Assembly (NCBI GenBank): GCA_011009095.1
Contig: VTPC01091033.1
Span: 506,795-570,794 of the forward strand
DNA from: Ignelater luminosus
Lineage: Eukaryota > Arthropoda > Insecta > Coleoptera > Elateridae
Length of the DNA: 64,000 nt
Reading direction: 5' to 3'
The notes under the pieces are model-generated. The model did no database searches and had not been told where the DNA came from. It worked only from the letters and a program-made list of their open reading frames with translations. This document shows, piece by piece, positions 23,201 to 34,869 of this stretch (its first letter is position 1; each line of letters starts with the position of its first letter). A program made the translations under genes and the position numbers.

Positions 23201-26200
23201 ACAGTTTGAATTAGAAACAACGGAATCATGAGTTTATAGGTTATGTGCTGCTCTACGGAAAAATTTCATGGCTTACTGGGAACTGAAATTTTAATGATCG
23301 TTTGGTGTAAATGATACATACGTTCTTTAAATAAGAATTAGCGCAGCTAAATTCAAACTTGAGTAATAATAAGCTTGCAGAACAAGAACGTCAGATTCTT
23401 TCAGTGTTTCTTTGACTTTTCCTTGTTTTTTAAAAGCTTTCTTGATTATAATGGTCCAGGAAACGTACCAGAAAAATGCTTTGATCAGAAAATGAAAACA
23501 TACACGTCGCACAAGTTGAATCTCAAGAAGGTACGAATGGTTTGTTCTCTTGGTTTGACGTCTTGAAGTTTTACCTTGATGGTAGAACTTGATCTTTTCT
23601 CCATACGTGCGTAACTGCAATTAATAGAAAGTGAAATCCAAATGCGATTTTTACTGGATAAAGTCTCAATTAGGGATTTCCTGGAACTTCTCCACATCTC
23701 ATCCAGAAATATCTTTAGATTGATATCAATTTCTTTTAAATTCATTGTCTTTTACTTTAAAAGGCTTCCTGTTTCCCATCCAAGCAAACCGTTGTAATCA
23801 ACAATCTGATCGGACTGTCATGGTCTTGTGTGAAGAAATACTAATTATACAGGGTATTTTTAAAATCAGTGCAAAAATCAAACCTTTTTCTTGCCATAGA
23901 ACTTTTTTTTTCTAATGTACACCGTTTTCGAGATACAGGGTGTCAAAGTCTCATTTAGAATCTCTTGTTTTCTCGATATTCTAAGAAGAAAACGAGATAT
24001 TGTGATGAAATTCTCTACATTCTACTTACTCTAACGTGAAAGTTTAAGTGAGATCTTGACACCTTGTATCTCAAAAACGATGCACTAAAGGCTTAATCTT
24101 TATCGGGGAATGTGGCTCCTAAATATTTGTACTCATTTTAAAAACACCCTGTATAAATTATGCATTAAGTGGAGAAGAGAATAATATGTATGAAACAATA
24201 AACTTTAAAGTATTAACACGCAAACACAACAAACACATATAAAGTTAAATAAATCTTCAACTTTAAATTTCGACTTGGTCGTTTAAGTTTAATGTCTAGG
24301 TTTATTGGTAAAAGTTGAGTTATAAGATCTGACACTAAAGGCGTAGATAAAAATGTGAAACATATCAGAGCGAATAGCCAAACCGGAATTTGATTGCTTG
24401 GAGTAAAAAAACTAAGTCCTCATCAGTCACAGAAGCATCGAACATAGCTGAGTTTCCAAAATCTTAGGGTTATTTTCTTCTAAGAGAAAAACTTTAAATC
24501 CAATCTTTCAGATTATTTCTTGTCAGAAAGACACTTCGTTGGCATTGTCATTCAAATCTTAAATATTTCAGAACTCTACTTAAAGCACTCAGTATTATCT
24601 GTTAACAGATATCTAGTGACCAATTATAGGTTTTATCTTAAATCATCGTACGAAACTAACCTACTTAATAAAAAAGAAGGGCAAGTCTGCTATTTGTTGA
24701 TTTCCATCCTCATTTTAATAGTCAGAGTTTCTTTTGATTATCTTACAGCTACATAACATTTTAGTTTATGGTAATTTTAACATCTATATTTAAAACGAAA
24801 TTTTAAATACATCTAGAAGCAATTTAAATGATAATTATTGTGAGCCTCATTCAACAGCAATTTACAAAAAAAATAAAAATAATGAAAAACAGCTTGAAAG
24901 TTATAATCAGAGTAACTATGCTGTCTATTTCACTTTTATTATGCCCATTTGTGCTAGATTAACAAACGCACAACATTATGGTAAATGGATTTTACTTTTA
25001 GCATATCCATTCTAATTGTTTGTATTTTATATTCTAGCCGATTACATTCATGTTTGCAAGCGTAATGATCCCGAACTAGCTGAATGTATAAAAAAATCTG
25101 TAGAAATACTAAGACCAAAATTGAAAGAAGGATTACCCGAACTGGAAGTACCTCCGGTAGAGCCTTTGCATCTACAGTCAATTAGTTTTAGTACTTCTTC
25201 ACAAGGAACGCATTTAAAAACGAACCTAACAAACGTCGTTGCGTGGGGAGCATCAGGATTTAAAATTCTGAAGATTGTGTAAGTACAAATCTATGATTTC
25301 TATTTTTATAAATTTTCCCAAATTGCGATTTTCTTGCAACAGATTCCGTTACACTATAGGTATCACCTTTTAAAAAATTACCATTAATAATAACAACCAT
25401 TATGTAAAGAAATAATTTCGTAACTCTTACTTTTTAATTATACACGCGTCTCTAATTACATTTTATGAGTAGTCGAAGAGAATTAATTATTAGTTATGTT
25501 GTGCTGTGGTAAAGAAAATAGGTTTTTGCAAAATATTCAAGAAATTTTATATAATAATTACTACACATATTTAGAGTTTTTTAGTCGGCTTAAAGTATGC
25601 CAGAAACTGCATAAGAGTCGATGTAATTTACTTTCTTTTCTAGCACATTTAATATTGCTGTTTAAATATTATACTTCTATAGTGTAGAATCGAGGTGTAT
25701 TGAAACACCTGCAGTTGCTTACAATTTAATCGATCAGGTTACTGTTTAGTAGCCCGTGAAGAAAATAATACATTAATTTTATTATTAAACTGGTGAATGA
25801 GTACGAAATCAACTAAAATAAAATTCTATTCGTTTTCTCAATCTTAGCAAGAACAATGACACCAATCAATTTATATTTGGCACATACTTGATATTTTCTG
25901 CTATTTAATCTAATTATTAATTAAAATTATTTAAAATGTTCAATAAAATTTGCAATTTACTCATAACTTGACGTCTCCAGACGAATTGAAACAGGTTCTG
26001 GTCCGTTCTGCTGGTGCAAATCGTAAAAAAATAAAACCAACGAATTTTTTCCATTTATTCGAAGGTTTCAAAAAAATCTGTGAACTAAACCATTTCAAAA
26101 TAATTTCAAAACGCGTCACATGGAAGATTCTACCGTCTCGACAGTAACAACTGCCATATGCAACGTGTTGTTCCTGGAATGCTATCCACTTCTTTTAGAG

Positions 26201-29200
26201 CTTCAAAGTAGTAGATACGATTCATAATAACTGGAATTACAAAGTTGTTGGTGAGCTTTTCAAACCCATTTTTAACTATTTCTAATCTCAGTTATTGTTT
26301 CTTCTCTACGACTCGTTCATTAACAAGCATTTTTTATTGATTTCGACTCAGCCAAACCAAATGTATTTGTATAGTTTATTATGGGCTTTACCAAGCAACT
26401 ATTACAACAAACACATTTTTGAAGTTTTCACCAGACGAACTATAAAACTCTAAATATGCCGACACGGTTAATATCACCAAATAAATTCTATTTAAGTTTG
26501 TTTCAAAAATTCTTGAAAAATATACTGTTTGTTTCTGGGATGAATAAAATATCTATTTTGCTAACTAAAAATGTTTAAATTTCACAAAGTGCCGATATTA
26601 AAAATTAAAGTCCTGTAAATGCAATCAGTGAAAGTATGAATGAAATGGACAGTTCACGAGGTCCTTCATTAATTACCGTATATGTGCATTAGATGAATCA
26701 TTACAAAAGGAAAGCTGTACGGGATAATATATATCAATCTGTCAAAAACCTTTGAATTAGCTTAAAGATCCATTACAGCTGAAAGGGTCCTACCAAATGG
26801 AAATGCTAAAATAGATCTAAAAAACTTACCCAAGCTCTTTACTTTAAGTTGGGAAATTTAAGTTAGCAGGCCGGCACTGGAAGATTGTGTTTACGAAAAG
26901 TTTAGGTTTCACTTGATTAGAGCAATACTGAAATTAATAAGAAAACGTTTTCCTAGCATTAAAATTAAAATTGCCGAATGCTCTCTCAACTTATTTGTCA
27001 TTGAGATCCAACACTTCCACATCTGATACATCTTTGCAATCAATTCAAAAATCCTTCTAGGTCGATCTGAAGGTAGTCAAGGTCAATTAGCGGTCTCTGA
27101 GGTCAATTTAAACGTCTCTAATGCTAACTCGGAAGTCACGTACAGTGAAATATCAAGTTTTAGTTTCTTTATGCTTTCTAAATCAGTGACATTACAAATA
27201 AAACTCATTTTATTTTTCCACTGAACAAAACCTGTATTAGCTTCTGACTTAATCGGGCATTAAAAACATTAAAAAATTTTCATACTTTACAAAAAGAAGC
27301 TGAATAGTTAGTAACATTTACGAGAGGAACAGTTCAAAACCATCCGGTTGTTTTTTAAATCTAGAAAAGAGCAGAAGACGTATTCTTGTGTACTGGGTCG
27401 TCAATTCCAAACACGATTGCTGCATAGCCAAAGAACTCCCTCCGTGTTCATTATATGGAATATTCCTTGAATCACATTCTTATTCTCTCAGTCACAAGAA
27501 AATCTGTCTTCGTACAGGCTTTTACGGTACAGTACAAGAACAATGCTCGTCTGACTCAGTAAGAAAAAGTTCTCGATCCGATGCAGTACGAAAGTCCTCC
27601 TTTTTGTATCAGTATGAAAATAATGCTTGTCCGGATCAGTGTAAAAATAACGACTGTCCATATTAGTATGACAATCTTCCGGTAGGGCTCACTACGAAAA
27701 TGACCCGTACGAGTCGGTACGAAAAACATCGTTGCCAGGTTCGCTTCGGATAAGCACAAAAATAACGACTCGAAAACCCGACCGACCATATAAGCTCGAC
27801 AGGCCCGACAAACCCGACAGGGCCGAAAGCTTGACAAGTCCGATAAGGTCGAATTCTTATACTGGGGCTTGGTGCGACCGAGTTTCGAGACAGGCCGCGC
27901 TATAACCCGACCAAAAAATCCGGCCCAGAACAACAGAACAAAACTCAGTATAAAACTAATACTCTCCCCAGTCCGTACGACAATAATGACCCAGCAAAAA
28001 AAACTTCTCGATCCTATTCGTTTCGGATCAGTACAAAAGTAACGGTCTGAAAAGCTCCACTGACTCGATAAGCTCGACAGGTCCGATAGGGTCGAAGAGC
28101 TTGATAAGCCCTACATGGCCGAATAGCCTGACAAATCAGATAAGGTCGTACAACTTGATAGGCCCGCGATGTCCGCGAGGCCCGACTGAGGTAACGCAGG
28201 CCCGGAAAGAAAGCTGACAAGCCCTACAGGGCCGGAAAGCGCGACAGGTTCTAACGTCCCAAATGTCTCGACAGGCCGAGACTACTCGAAAGGGCCAAAT
28301 GGCCCGAGAGGTTCAAACGGCCCGATTGACCTGACAACAAGTTTTTAAAATGAGTCTCGGCCCGACCAGAACCTGAGCTTCGGGCTGGATTGCGTAAAGA
28401 CCCGACCATAAAACCCGGCTCGGGTATGCTTATGCGGTACAGTACGAAATGCTCTTCTTCGATTTAGTATAAAACTAATGTCCGTTCCAGTCTGTACGGA
28501 AACAGCGCCTATCAGTAAGAAAAAGTTTTTGATCCGGTGCAGTGCAAAAATTCTTTCTTAGGTTCAGTGTGAATAGAATGCTTGTCTGGATCAGTAAGAA
28601 ATAATAATGCCTAATGCCAAGTCAGTACGACAACCTTTCGGTGGAATGCAATACAAAAAAAGCCTGTATGAGCCAATACAAAATAGATTTCGGTGTGGTT
28701 TGCTTCGGATCAGTACAGAAATTACGGGCCGAAAAGCCCGATCGACCCGATAAGCTCGACAAGCCCGACAGGGCCGAACAGCTTGACAGACCGACAGGAC
28801 CGAATTGTCTGACAAGCCCGACATGCTCAAAAAACGCGATAGGTCCGAACGTCCCGAACGGCTCGACAGGCTCAAACTGCCCGACAGGACCAAAAGGCCT
28901 GAGAGACAGACGGCCCAATTGACCTGACAGCAAATTTGTGCTCATCTTTGAAAGGCTCGATCCGACAAAGGGCGAAAGCCCGACTAAGAATCCCGGGTCT
29001 CGGGGGCGGCCAGATCAACAAAAATGAAGCTCGGCCTGACCCGAGCTTTAGACCGGGCTGCGCAAAGACCTGACCAAGAATCCCGGCCTATACAGGCTTC
29101 TACAGTACAGTAGAAAACTCCTTTGTTTCGGTATAGTATAAAACTAATGCCTGCCGCAGTTCGTACGAGAATAATGCACGTTTGACTTAATTAGAGAAAG

Positions 29201-32123
29201 TTTTCGATCCTGTGGACTACGAAAAGCCTCCTCTTCAGTTCAGCATGAAAAGAGTGCTTGTTCGGGTTAGTACAACAATCTTCCAGTGGGGTTCAGTACC
29301 AAAAAGATCTTTGCTTCGGATCAGAACAAAAAAACGGCCCGAAAAACCTGACCTACGCTATAAGCTTGACATGTCTTACAAGGCCGACAGGGTCGAGCAG
29401 CCTGACAAGCTCCACAAGGCCGAAAAGCGCAAAAGGTCCGAACGTCCCAAACGGCTCGACAGGTCCAAACTGTTCGACAGAAAGGGCCCGAGAACCTCGG
29501 GAGCGGGCGGCCCGACCCGAACCCGAGCTTTGGACCGGGTTGCGCAAAGACCCGACCAAGAAACCCAGTCCTTGTAGGCTTCTACGGTACAGTACAAAAT
29601 TCCCCTGTCGCGATTTAGTATAAAACTAATGCCCGCCTCAGTACGACAATCTTCCGGTGGGGTTGAGTACGAAAATAGCCCGTACGAATCAGTACGAAAA
29701 AGATCTCGGACTGGTCTGCTTTGGATAAGAACAAATATAATGGTCCGACAAGCCGAAACAGCCTAACAAGCCCGACACGTTCAAACGTCCCGAAGGGCTC
29801 GACAAAACCAAACTACCCGACAGGACCAAACGGCTTGATTGATCCGGCGACAAATTTTTAAATGAGGCTCAGCCCGATCGGAACACGAGCTTCGGGTCGG
29901 GCTGCGCAAAGACCCGACTTAAAAACTCAGCCCGTGCAAGCACGACCTTTATTGGAAATCTAAAATTAATGTGAGGATAAACACACTTTTGCCACAACAG
30001 TGAAGCACGTAGTCAGAAACAGTCATAAAATAAACGTTGTAAAACTTCCAGATGTTGAGATTTGCCAACAGCTCTGACAACATTGGTTGTAGCTACCATC
30101 ACCGTTTCTAGTACTCTGGCAAACACTTCCAGACCTCATCGAGTCTGATAGCTCCCACCTTCTATAAAGCGCGTTTCACATTATACTATTTTTGTCTAGA
30201 TTCAATTTCGAGTTTCGTTCGAGAAATTTCTAGCCAATTCTAGTATAATGTGAATCTGAAACTGGTTTTCGGTTTTGGTTCGAGTTTCTAGTATAGAAAT
30301 ATACGCCGAGTTCTATTTTTCTATTCGAGTTTCATGCTATGTTGTAGTACGCATGAGCAGAAAGTCATTCAATTTTAGTGCCAACCTTTGCCAAAGTTGA
30401 GGTCAAACATGTGCATATTACTTATTATTATAACCTATAAAAATATTTTAATCTCGCTTGTAGCTTGTTGTTGTTATTAAGGTTATAGACTAAAATCACT
30501 AAAATGTTTCGCGCCGCTTTTGTCGAATGTCTAGTGGCCACACTGCCATGCTTGAAACAAATCGAATGAATCCGATGTCATACGATTATTTAAAAATTTG
30601 TAGGATGAAAATCGAACGGAAATAGAATCGAAATCGAACGAGAAATCTAGCATAATTCTAGACAAAAAAAGTATAATGTGAAACGCGCTTAGCCGTAGAT
30701 TTCAGATTCGAGAATTTTTACTGTGTTCTCTTCATCTTAGTCATCACTTCCAGTGTTAATTTAAAACAGACTGGCAGATTCTGTTTCGTCCTATCTTTTG
30801 CTACATGTATACAGGGTCTTCCAGAAAATGTGGTACATCTAGGTTTTTCTTTTTGCTTTAATTGAAGTACAATAATTTCTGTGCACCGACTGGCTCTCAA
30901 CCAGAATTAATTAGTATACAAACTGTTATTTGTACTTGAAGCGGATGCTCGAGGAAAGTAAAAAGAGGAAACATATATAGTATGTGCCTCTAAAGAACGT
31001 AAAGTTAACAAATCCTGTAAAACCGCAAAGCTTTGGCTACTCTAGGTCCTTCCTACGTCAGCACACTTGCGGAGTAAAATATTGAACGTTGATCACTGCA
31101 TCTTGCATTATCTAGGTGTACCAAGAACATTCAGACAGTTTTTGTTTAGATTTACTTTGAAACGAAAAAAAATCTTTTATTTACAAATTCTGCAGTTAAG
31201 CAACAACTTCAACGTTTTCTAGACCATTAACTTTTAATTCTGATTATTACAAATAAAACTAATTTTATTTTTCCACTGAACAAAACCTGTATTAGCTTCT
31301 GACTTAATCGGGCATTAAAAACATTATAAAATTTCCATACTTTACAAAAAGAAGCTGAATAGTTAGTAACATTTACGAGAGGAACAGTTCAAAACCATCC
31401 GGTTGTTTTTTAAATCTAGAAAAGAGCAGAAGACGTATTGTTTCTCTGGCTGACGTAATTTGTAATTTTTACTGTTTTTTTCGTCATCCCTTTTTCCATA
31501 ACATCTTTTTAAATTTATAATAGATGACCCTGAAAACGGTCAAAAGAAGATTTTGTTTTATATCTTAAAAAACCCTTTTATGTGAATCACTTTCCAGGTA
31601 TTACTTTTTAAATGCTTTTTTAGGCCAACTTTAGGTAAAAAGAGGCACACTTTTCGATTCGAATTTATAGTCCCCCAACTACACGTGGAAGGAGAATATG
31701 AATTAAACTCGAGGATTTTATTGTTGCAATTACAAGGAAAAGGTCCATTCATTGCAAATATAAGTAAATATTTTATTTTTTAAACGCCAACATAAGATAT
31801 TCAATTCAAATTGTTTATTTTTAGGTGATTACCATACCGAATGCTTAATGAAAGGTGACAAAATAAAAAAAGATGGTGACACTTATTTACAATTCGAGAA
31901 GATGGATTGTAATTTAGTTATTGGAAAGGCTGCTATACACCTGGAGAACCTTTTCAATGGTAATCCTATACTTGGAAAGGCAACTAACGATGTAATTAAC
32001 GAGAATGTGGATATTTTCTTTGAAGAAATTAAAGAACCGCTCTTGGATTCCTTGAGGCAGATATTTACTGATATTGCTAATAAAATTACATTACACTTTA
32101 AGTACGAAGACCTGTTTCCGTGA
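20292..32123 (+). CDS. JHBP/takeout-family secreted carrier, gene A
   Basis: Coding join: 20292..20364, 25038..25278, 31624..31763, 31825..32123 (250 residues). All junctions are GT-AG with consistent phases. Exon 1 encodes a signal peptide. Exon 2 starts PDYIHVCKRNDPELAECI, with the paired cysteines of the family, and holds LPELEVPPVEPL. Exon 3 reads KKRHTFRFEFIVPQLHVEGE. Exon 4 has TECLMKG, MDCNLVIGKAAIHLENLFNG and ends FKYEDLFP. Length and motif order fit JHBP/takeout proteins, which bind small hydrophobic ligands such as juvenile hormone or other terpenoids in a long internal tunnel; the ligand here is unknown. Introns 1 (4.7 kb) and 2 (6.3 kb) are swollen with repeats, while intron 3 is 61 bp. 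A poly(A) signal AATAAA is at 32216. Nearest relative here is gene B, with the same exon plan. Confidence 0.9.
20365..23128. other. First part of intron 1 of gene A
   Basis: No host exon is seen. An isolated transposon-like end ATACAGGGTTTCCAC occurs near 21152 without a recognisable partner. The region 21600-22750 is less AT-rich and may be an old element, but I could not place it in a family. Confidence 0.4.
23129..23308. mobile_element. Short inverted-repeat element in intron 1 of gene A
   Basis: AGCGATCATTAAAATTTTAG near 23133 is matched in inverse orientation by CTGAAATTTTAATGATCGTT near 23283-23302. This gives about 27-base arms around about 120 bases. It has MITE-like size; no clear target duplication. 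Confidence 0.55.
23846..24155. mobile_element. Fold-back MITE with ACAGGGT ends, 310 bp
   Basis: The left end TATACAGGGTATTTTTAAAA starts at 23846; the right end, inverted, is TATACAGGGTGTTTTTAAAA ending at 24155. Similarity between the arms continues inward almost to the centre (GAGATACAGGGTGTCAA versus GAGATACAAGGTGTCAA, then ACGAGATATTGTGATGAAAT), so the element is nearly one long hairpin. TA ends fit a Tc1/mariner origin. It sits in intron 1 of gene A. Confidence 0.85.
24156..25037. other. End of intron 1 of gene A
   Basis: AT-rich intron sequence ending in TTTTATATTCTAG, the acceptor of exon 2. No other feature recognised. Confidence 0.4.
25279..27190. other. First part of intron 2 of gene A
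   Basis: AT-rich, no recognisable gene or bounded element. Small open frames (25496, 25950) lack family features. Confidence 0.35.
27191..27384 (+). repeat. 194-bp direct repeat, copy 1
   Basis: Begins ATTACAAATAAAACTCATTT and ends GCAGAAGACGTATT. Copy 2 lies at 31246-31439 in the same orientation with only about four mismatches. The two copies bracket 3.86 kb that includes the complex tandem repeat and a MITE. The repeat lacks TG...CA LTR ends, so it looks more like a duplicated genomic segment than an LTR. Confidence 0.88.
27513..29945. repeat. GC-rich complex tandem repeat in intron 2 of gene A
   Basis: About four degenerate units of roughly 0.4-0.9 kb. Recurring anchors: CGGTACAGTAC near 27524, 28435, 29100 and 29585; AGTATAAAACTAATG near 27948, 28468, 29138 and 29618; ACAATCTTCCGGTGGGG or variants near 27671, 28631, 29275 and 29647. 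Within each unit a shorter near-periodic motif built on CCCGACAGG/GCCCGAC recurs every 10-20 bases. The composition is much richer in G, C and CpG than its surroundings. Proline/glycine/serine-rich frames on both strands are by-products of this repetition, not genes. Origin unknown. Confidence 0.82.
30167..30690. mobile_element. MITE with GCGCGTTTCACATTATAC ends, 524 bp
   Basis: Left arm AAGCGCGTTTCACATTATAC from 30167; the right arm reads the same in inverse orientation ending at 30690. Both arms continue with TTGTCTAGA and then CGAGTTTCGTTCGAG-like sequence. A TA or TAA-like target is possible; the outermost base is ambiguous. No coding capacity. Confidence 0.78.
30691..31245. other. Spacer with one isolated transposon end
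   Basis: A Tc1/mariner-type end TATACAGGGTCTTCCAG begins at 30808, but no inverted partner was found. Probably a truncated element. Otherwise nothing recognised. Confidence 0.4.
31246..31439 (+). repeat. 194-bp direct repeat, copy 2
   Basis: Matches 27191-27384 almost exactly (for example AAACTAATT for AAACTCATT, and ATTATAAAATTTCC for ATTAAAAAATTTTC). It ends 184 bases before exon 3 of gene A. Which copy is ancestral cannot be told here. Confidence 0.88.
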
Positions 32124-32221
32124 ACAAATGATGTTTGTGTTTAATTGTGTAATTCTTTTAACTTGTATTATTTGTGTTTCTTCTTTTTAATGCTAGTACA
32201 TTTGATAGGGAAGAAAATAAA

Positions 32222-33175
32222 TGATAAACTTTTCCAATTCTAGATCTCAGTTCAAGGTAAAATTTTATCTGATATTTAAAGTAACAATCTGGGTCAGGTG
32301 TTCGGCAAACATATGCAGAAATATACTTTCATAAAAATTTTCCAAAATATTTCAAGTTATACATAATACATAGTAAATTACGAAATACAATGTTAACGTA
32401 CTATCGAAAAATAAACCTTGAACTAAATGACAATTTCTTATTTGTACAGAATTATTTAGGAATTAAAGACATATCATTATAATTATGGAATTCGTGCTAT
32501 AATCTTCATTTTCATTTGATTTTCTTCACTTTAAATCATCTTTGTAGGGTAGCTAAGTAGTTTTTATATTATTGGTACAATTAGGTAATTAATTATTAAG
32601 ACAATTATAATTGTGATAAGAAGTAAATTTGTGTTGTATAACTGCAAATCTGTTAAATATGTAAAATTAACCTATTTGAGTAAAAAATTATATGTATAAA
32701 GTTCTTAATTTATTTGAGATATGTTGCTGATGTTGCTTTTTTAAATTTTTATTTCTGACTGCATTTAAAAAATAATTTACTCGTTAAGATAATACAGGAA
32801 GTCCTCAAAATAAATTATTTAGACATAGCAGCAAGATGTATAGAGGCTAATGGTTTCGCTCTTGTTTTCAGCAGGAGTAATGAAATGTTAGCTAAGCGGT
32901 GGCAGGAGGAGCGTAACAACCATCCCCGCATGCCCTGCAATGCGGGAGGGCTCTCACGAGATGAATCTCATTGCTTCCATCATTTCCTTTCAACTTTGCA
33001 ATTAATCGTTCGTTCTTTATTGTTTTATCATCATCAGTTTATGAAACAGCAACACTAACTCTCAAAATTGTATTTTTCAAGTATTAAAAATGGACAACGA
33101 GGGTCGCTTTGTAAGGGGTATCGGTAAGGGGTTGTAGTAGGTAGGGGCGGTAACTAACTAGTAAGCTGGGTATTT
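32222..33175. other. Spacer downstream of gene A
   Basis: No gene recognised. A GC-richer patch at 32870-32980, containing GGCAGGAGGAGCG and the dyad CCGCATGCC...GCAATGCGGG, stands out but has no identifiable family. Confidence 0.35.
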
Positions 33176-33729
33176 TACCCTCGACACACTGAGAGTTTAA
33201 TAATCATTAACTCTGAATTGGGAATTTATTTTGGTGTGTGTCACTTCATCATTTTCTTAATGATCATTTAAAACACCATTTATACGAAATGGTGATTGAA
33301 ATTCCGATGTCGTTTCGAGAAACGCAATCTGCAGTTGTCGGTAAACATCGCCTTCATTTTTGAATTGCGCGGGGTGTGAATACTTATGGCCGCTCACACT
33401 CAGCTGATATACGACAACGTTCTGTGAGTTCAACGAGTGACAATATTACAAAGTAATTGAAATTTACTTTTTATATACTATTTTACAATGCTTTTAATTA
33501 TAAATAAAAAAACCTATCTGCGCCCATTTAAATTCAAATTAAAAAAAGCGAGGTTAAGTTGTTGTTTATATTTGTCAAAATTATAAGTTGTCGCGCGCCA
33601 ATGTCACTTCACTGCGCAAACTCACAATTTTAATACTGCTTAGTGTGTGTCTGCTAGCAATAGAAATGGTAATTTAACTAAATGGTCATTTACTTTAATG
33701 ACAATTAAACTCTCATTGTGTCGAGGGTA
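33176..33729. mobile_element. MITE with TACCCTCGACAC ends, 554 bp
   Basis: Left end TACCCTCGACACACTGAGAG (33176) and right end, inverted, TACCCTCGACACAATGAGAG (to 33729). The arms continue through TTTAAT..TCATTAA, giving about 35-base inverted repeats. Terminal TA fits a TA target site. The interior has no open reading frame and is locally GC-richer. Confidence 0.82.
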
Positions 33730-34869
33730 TAAGTGCTAAATACAATTTGCTATATCTCTTATTTTTGGGTCTTTTACCATATATTCCAGGGTAGTACTTC
33801 TGTTAAAGTAATAATCTAATAAATAACATGAAGTAGCATCTCTGTTAGACTTTCTAATCTAATATTTATAATATTGCGTACATTAATGATTAAGTAATAT
33901 GTGACGTTCAACAATATTTGATTTTTCCTAAGAAGCGAAATAGGTTTTCTTATAATGTATAAAACTGATAATTTTTAATTGTTTAATTGTATTGATAAAT
34001 GCTTTCTACGTGTACATACGTAATTATATTTTAAAAATGAAATTATCGACTGCAGCATTAATAGTTTTGGCCACAAAAAGTTACAGGAGTAAGGACAGCT
34101 ATCTTTTCCTAAAACTATTCCAAGAAGCTAACTATCTACACCTAACGGTTATTTTTACGGTGAATGCATCTATAGGGTAAATGCAAATGGTAAAAAATTA
34201 GTTGACAAATTTTCTTATTAGATTTGAATGAGTTTGTGTTGACTGCTGTTCAATGGACTAAAACAATCAAAGTGAGCCTTTTTATCGCCGAGGTTTGAAA
34301 AAAAAACTTCGACTTTGAACTAACAAAAAACCTGATTAAATAAATTTGTTCAACTTACATTTTAAAGAAATGACAAGTTTAAATTTTTATTTATATTTCA
34401 ATTCCAACAATATCCACACCTGTATTATTATTAGTCTATTTAGTACATTCAGTCGTGTGCTGGTTATGTTTGACCGCACACACAAGTCAAGTTCCTTTTT
34501 AATCATATATGACTATGTTTTAGATTACAGTGTACCTTGACTATCAAACGCTGACAGTTAAATTTCTTGCAACAGAGTCTATCAGGGTGAAACTCAACCT
34601 CAAAATTAAACATACCGGCGTTCTGCCTGATGGGCAGTCTGTCCCACTTTCGCACTAGGCTGAGAAATACAGTGTATCATTTACTATCAAACGCCCGCCA
34701 CATAGCAACGTTTGATAGATAAGGTTCTTAGTGCTGATTTAGAGCCTTTCGATTTTGTATATCTGAACGATATAATTGAAACACCTCGAAATTTTTATTA
34801 AAGTACTCGAACGTTTGATATCTGCCGGACTGACTTAGCAATGAGAAATGTAACTTTTGTAGGTCATCA
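33730..34869. other. Intergenic stretch with a repeated short motif
   Basis: No gene seen. The 10-mer CTATCAAACG occurs near 34541 and 34684, and its reverse complement CGTTTGATA near 34709 and 34810. This hints at a small inverted-repeat element at about 34540-34820, but boundaries are unclear. Confidence 0.4.

Noticed and set aside
28591..29623. Open frames of 70-120 codons rich in Pro, Gly, Ser and Arg on both strands
   Set aside because: They arise from the CCCGAC-type tandem repeat; frames occur on both strands with the same periodicity, lack splice context and match no protein family.
27191..31439. Direct repeats considered as LTRs of a retrotransposon
   Set aside because: No TG...CA termini, no primer-binding or polypurine site, and no gag or pol between them.
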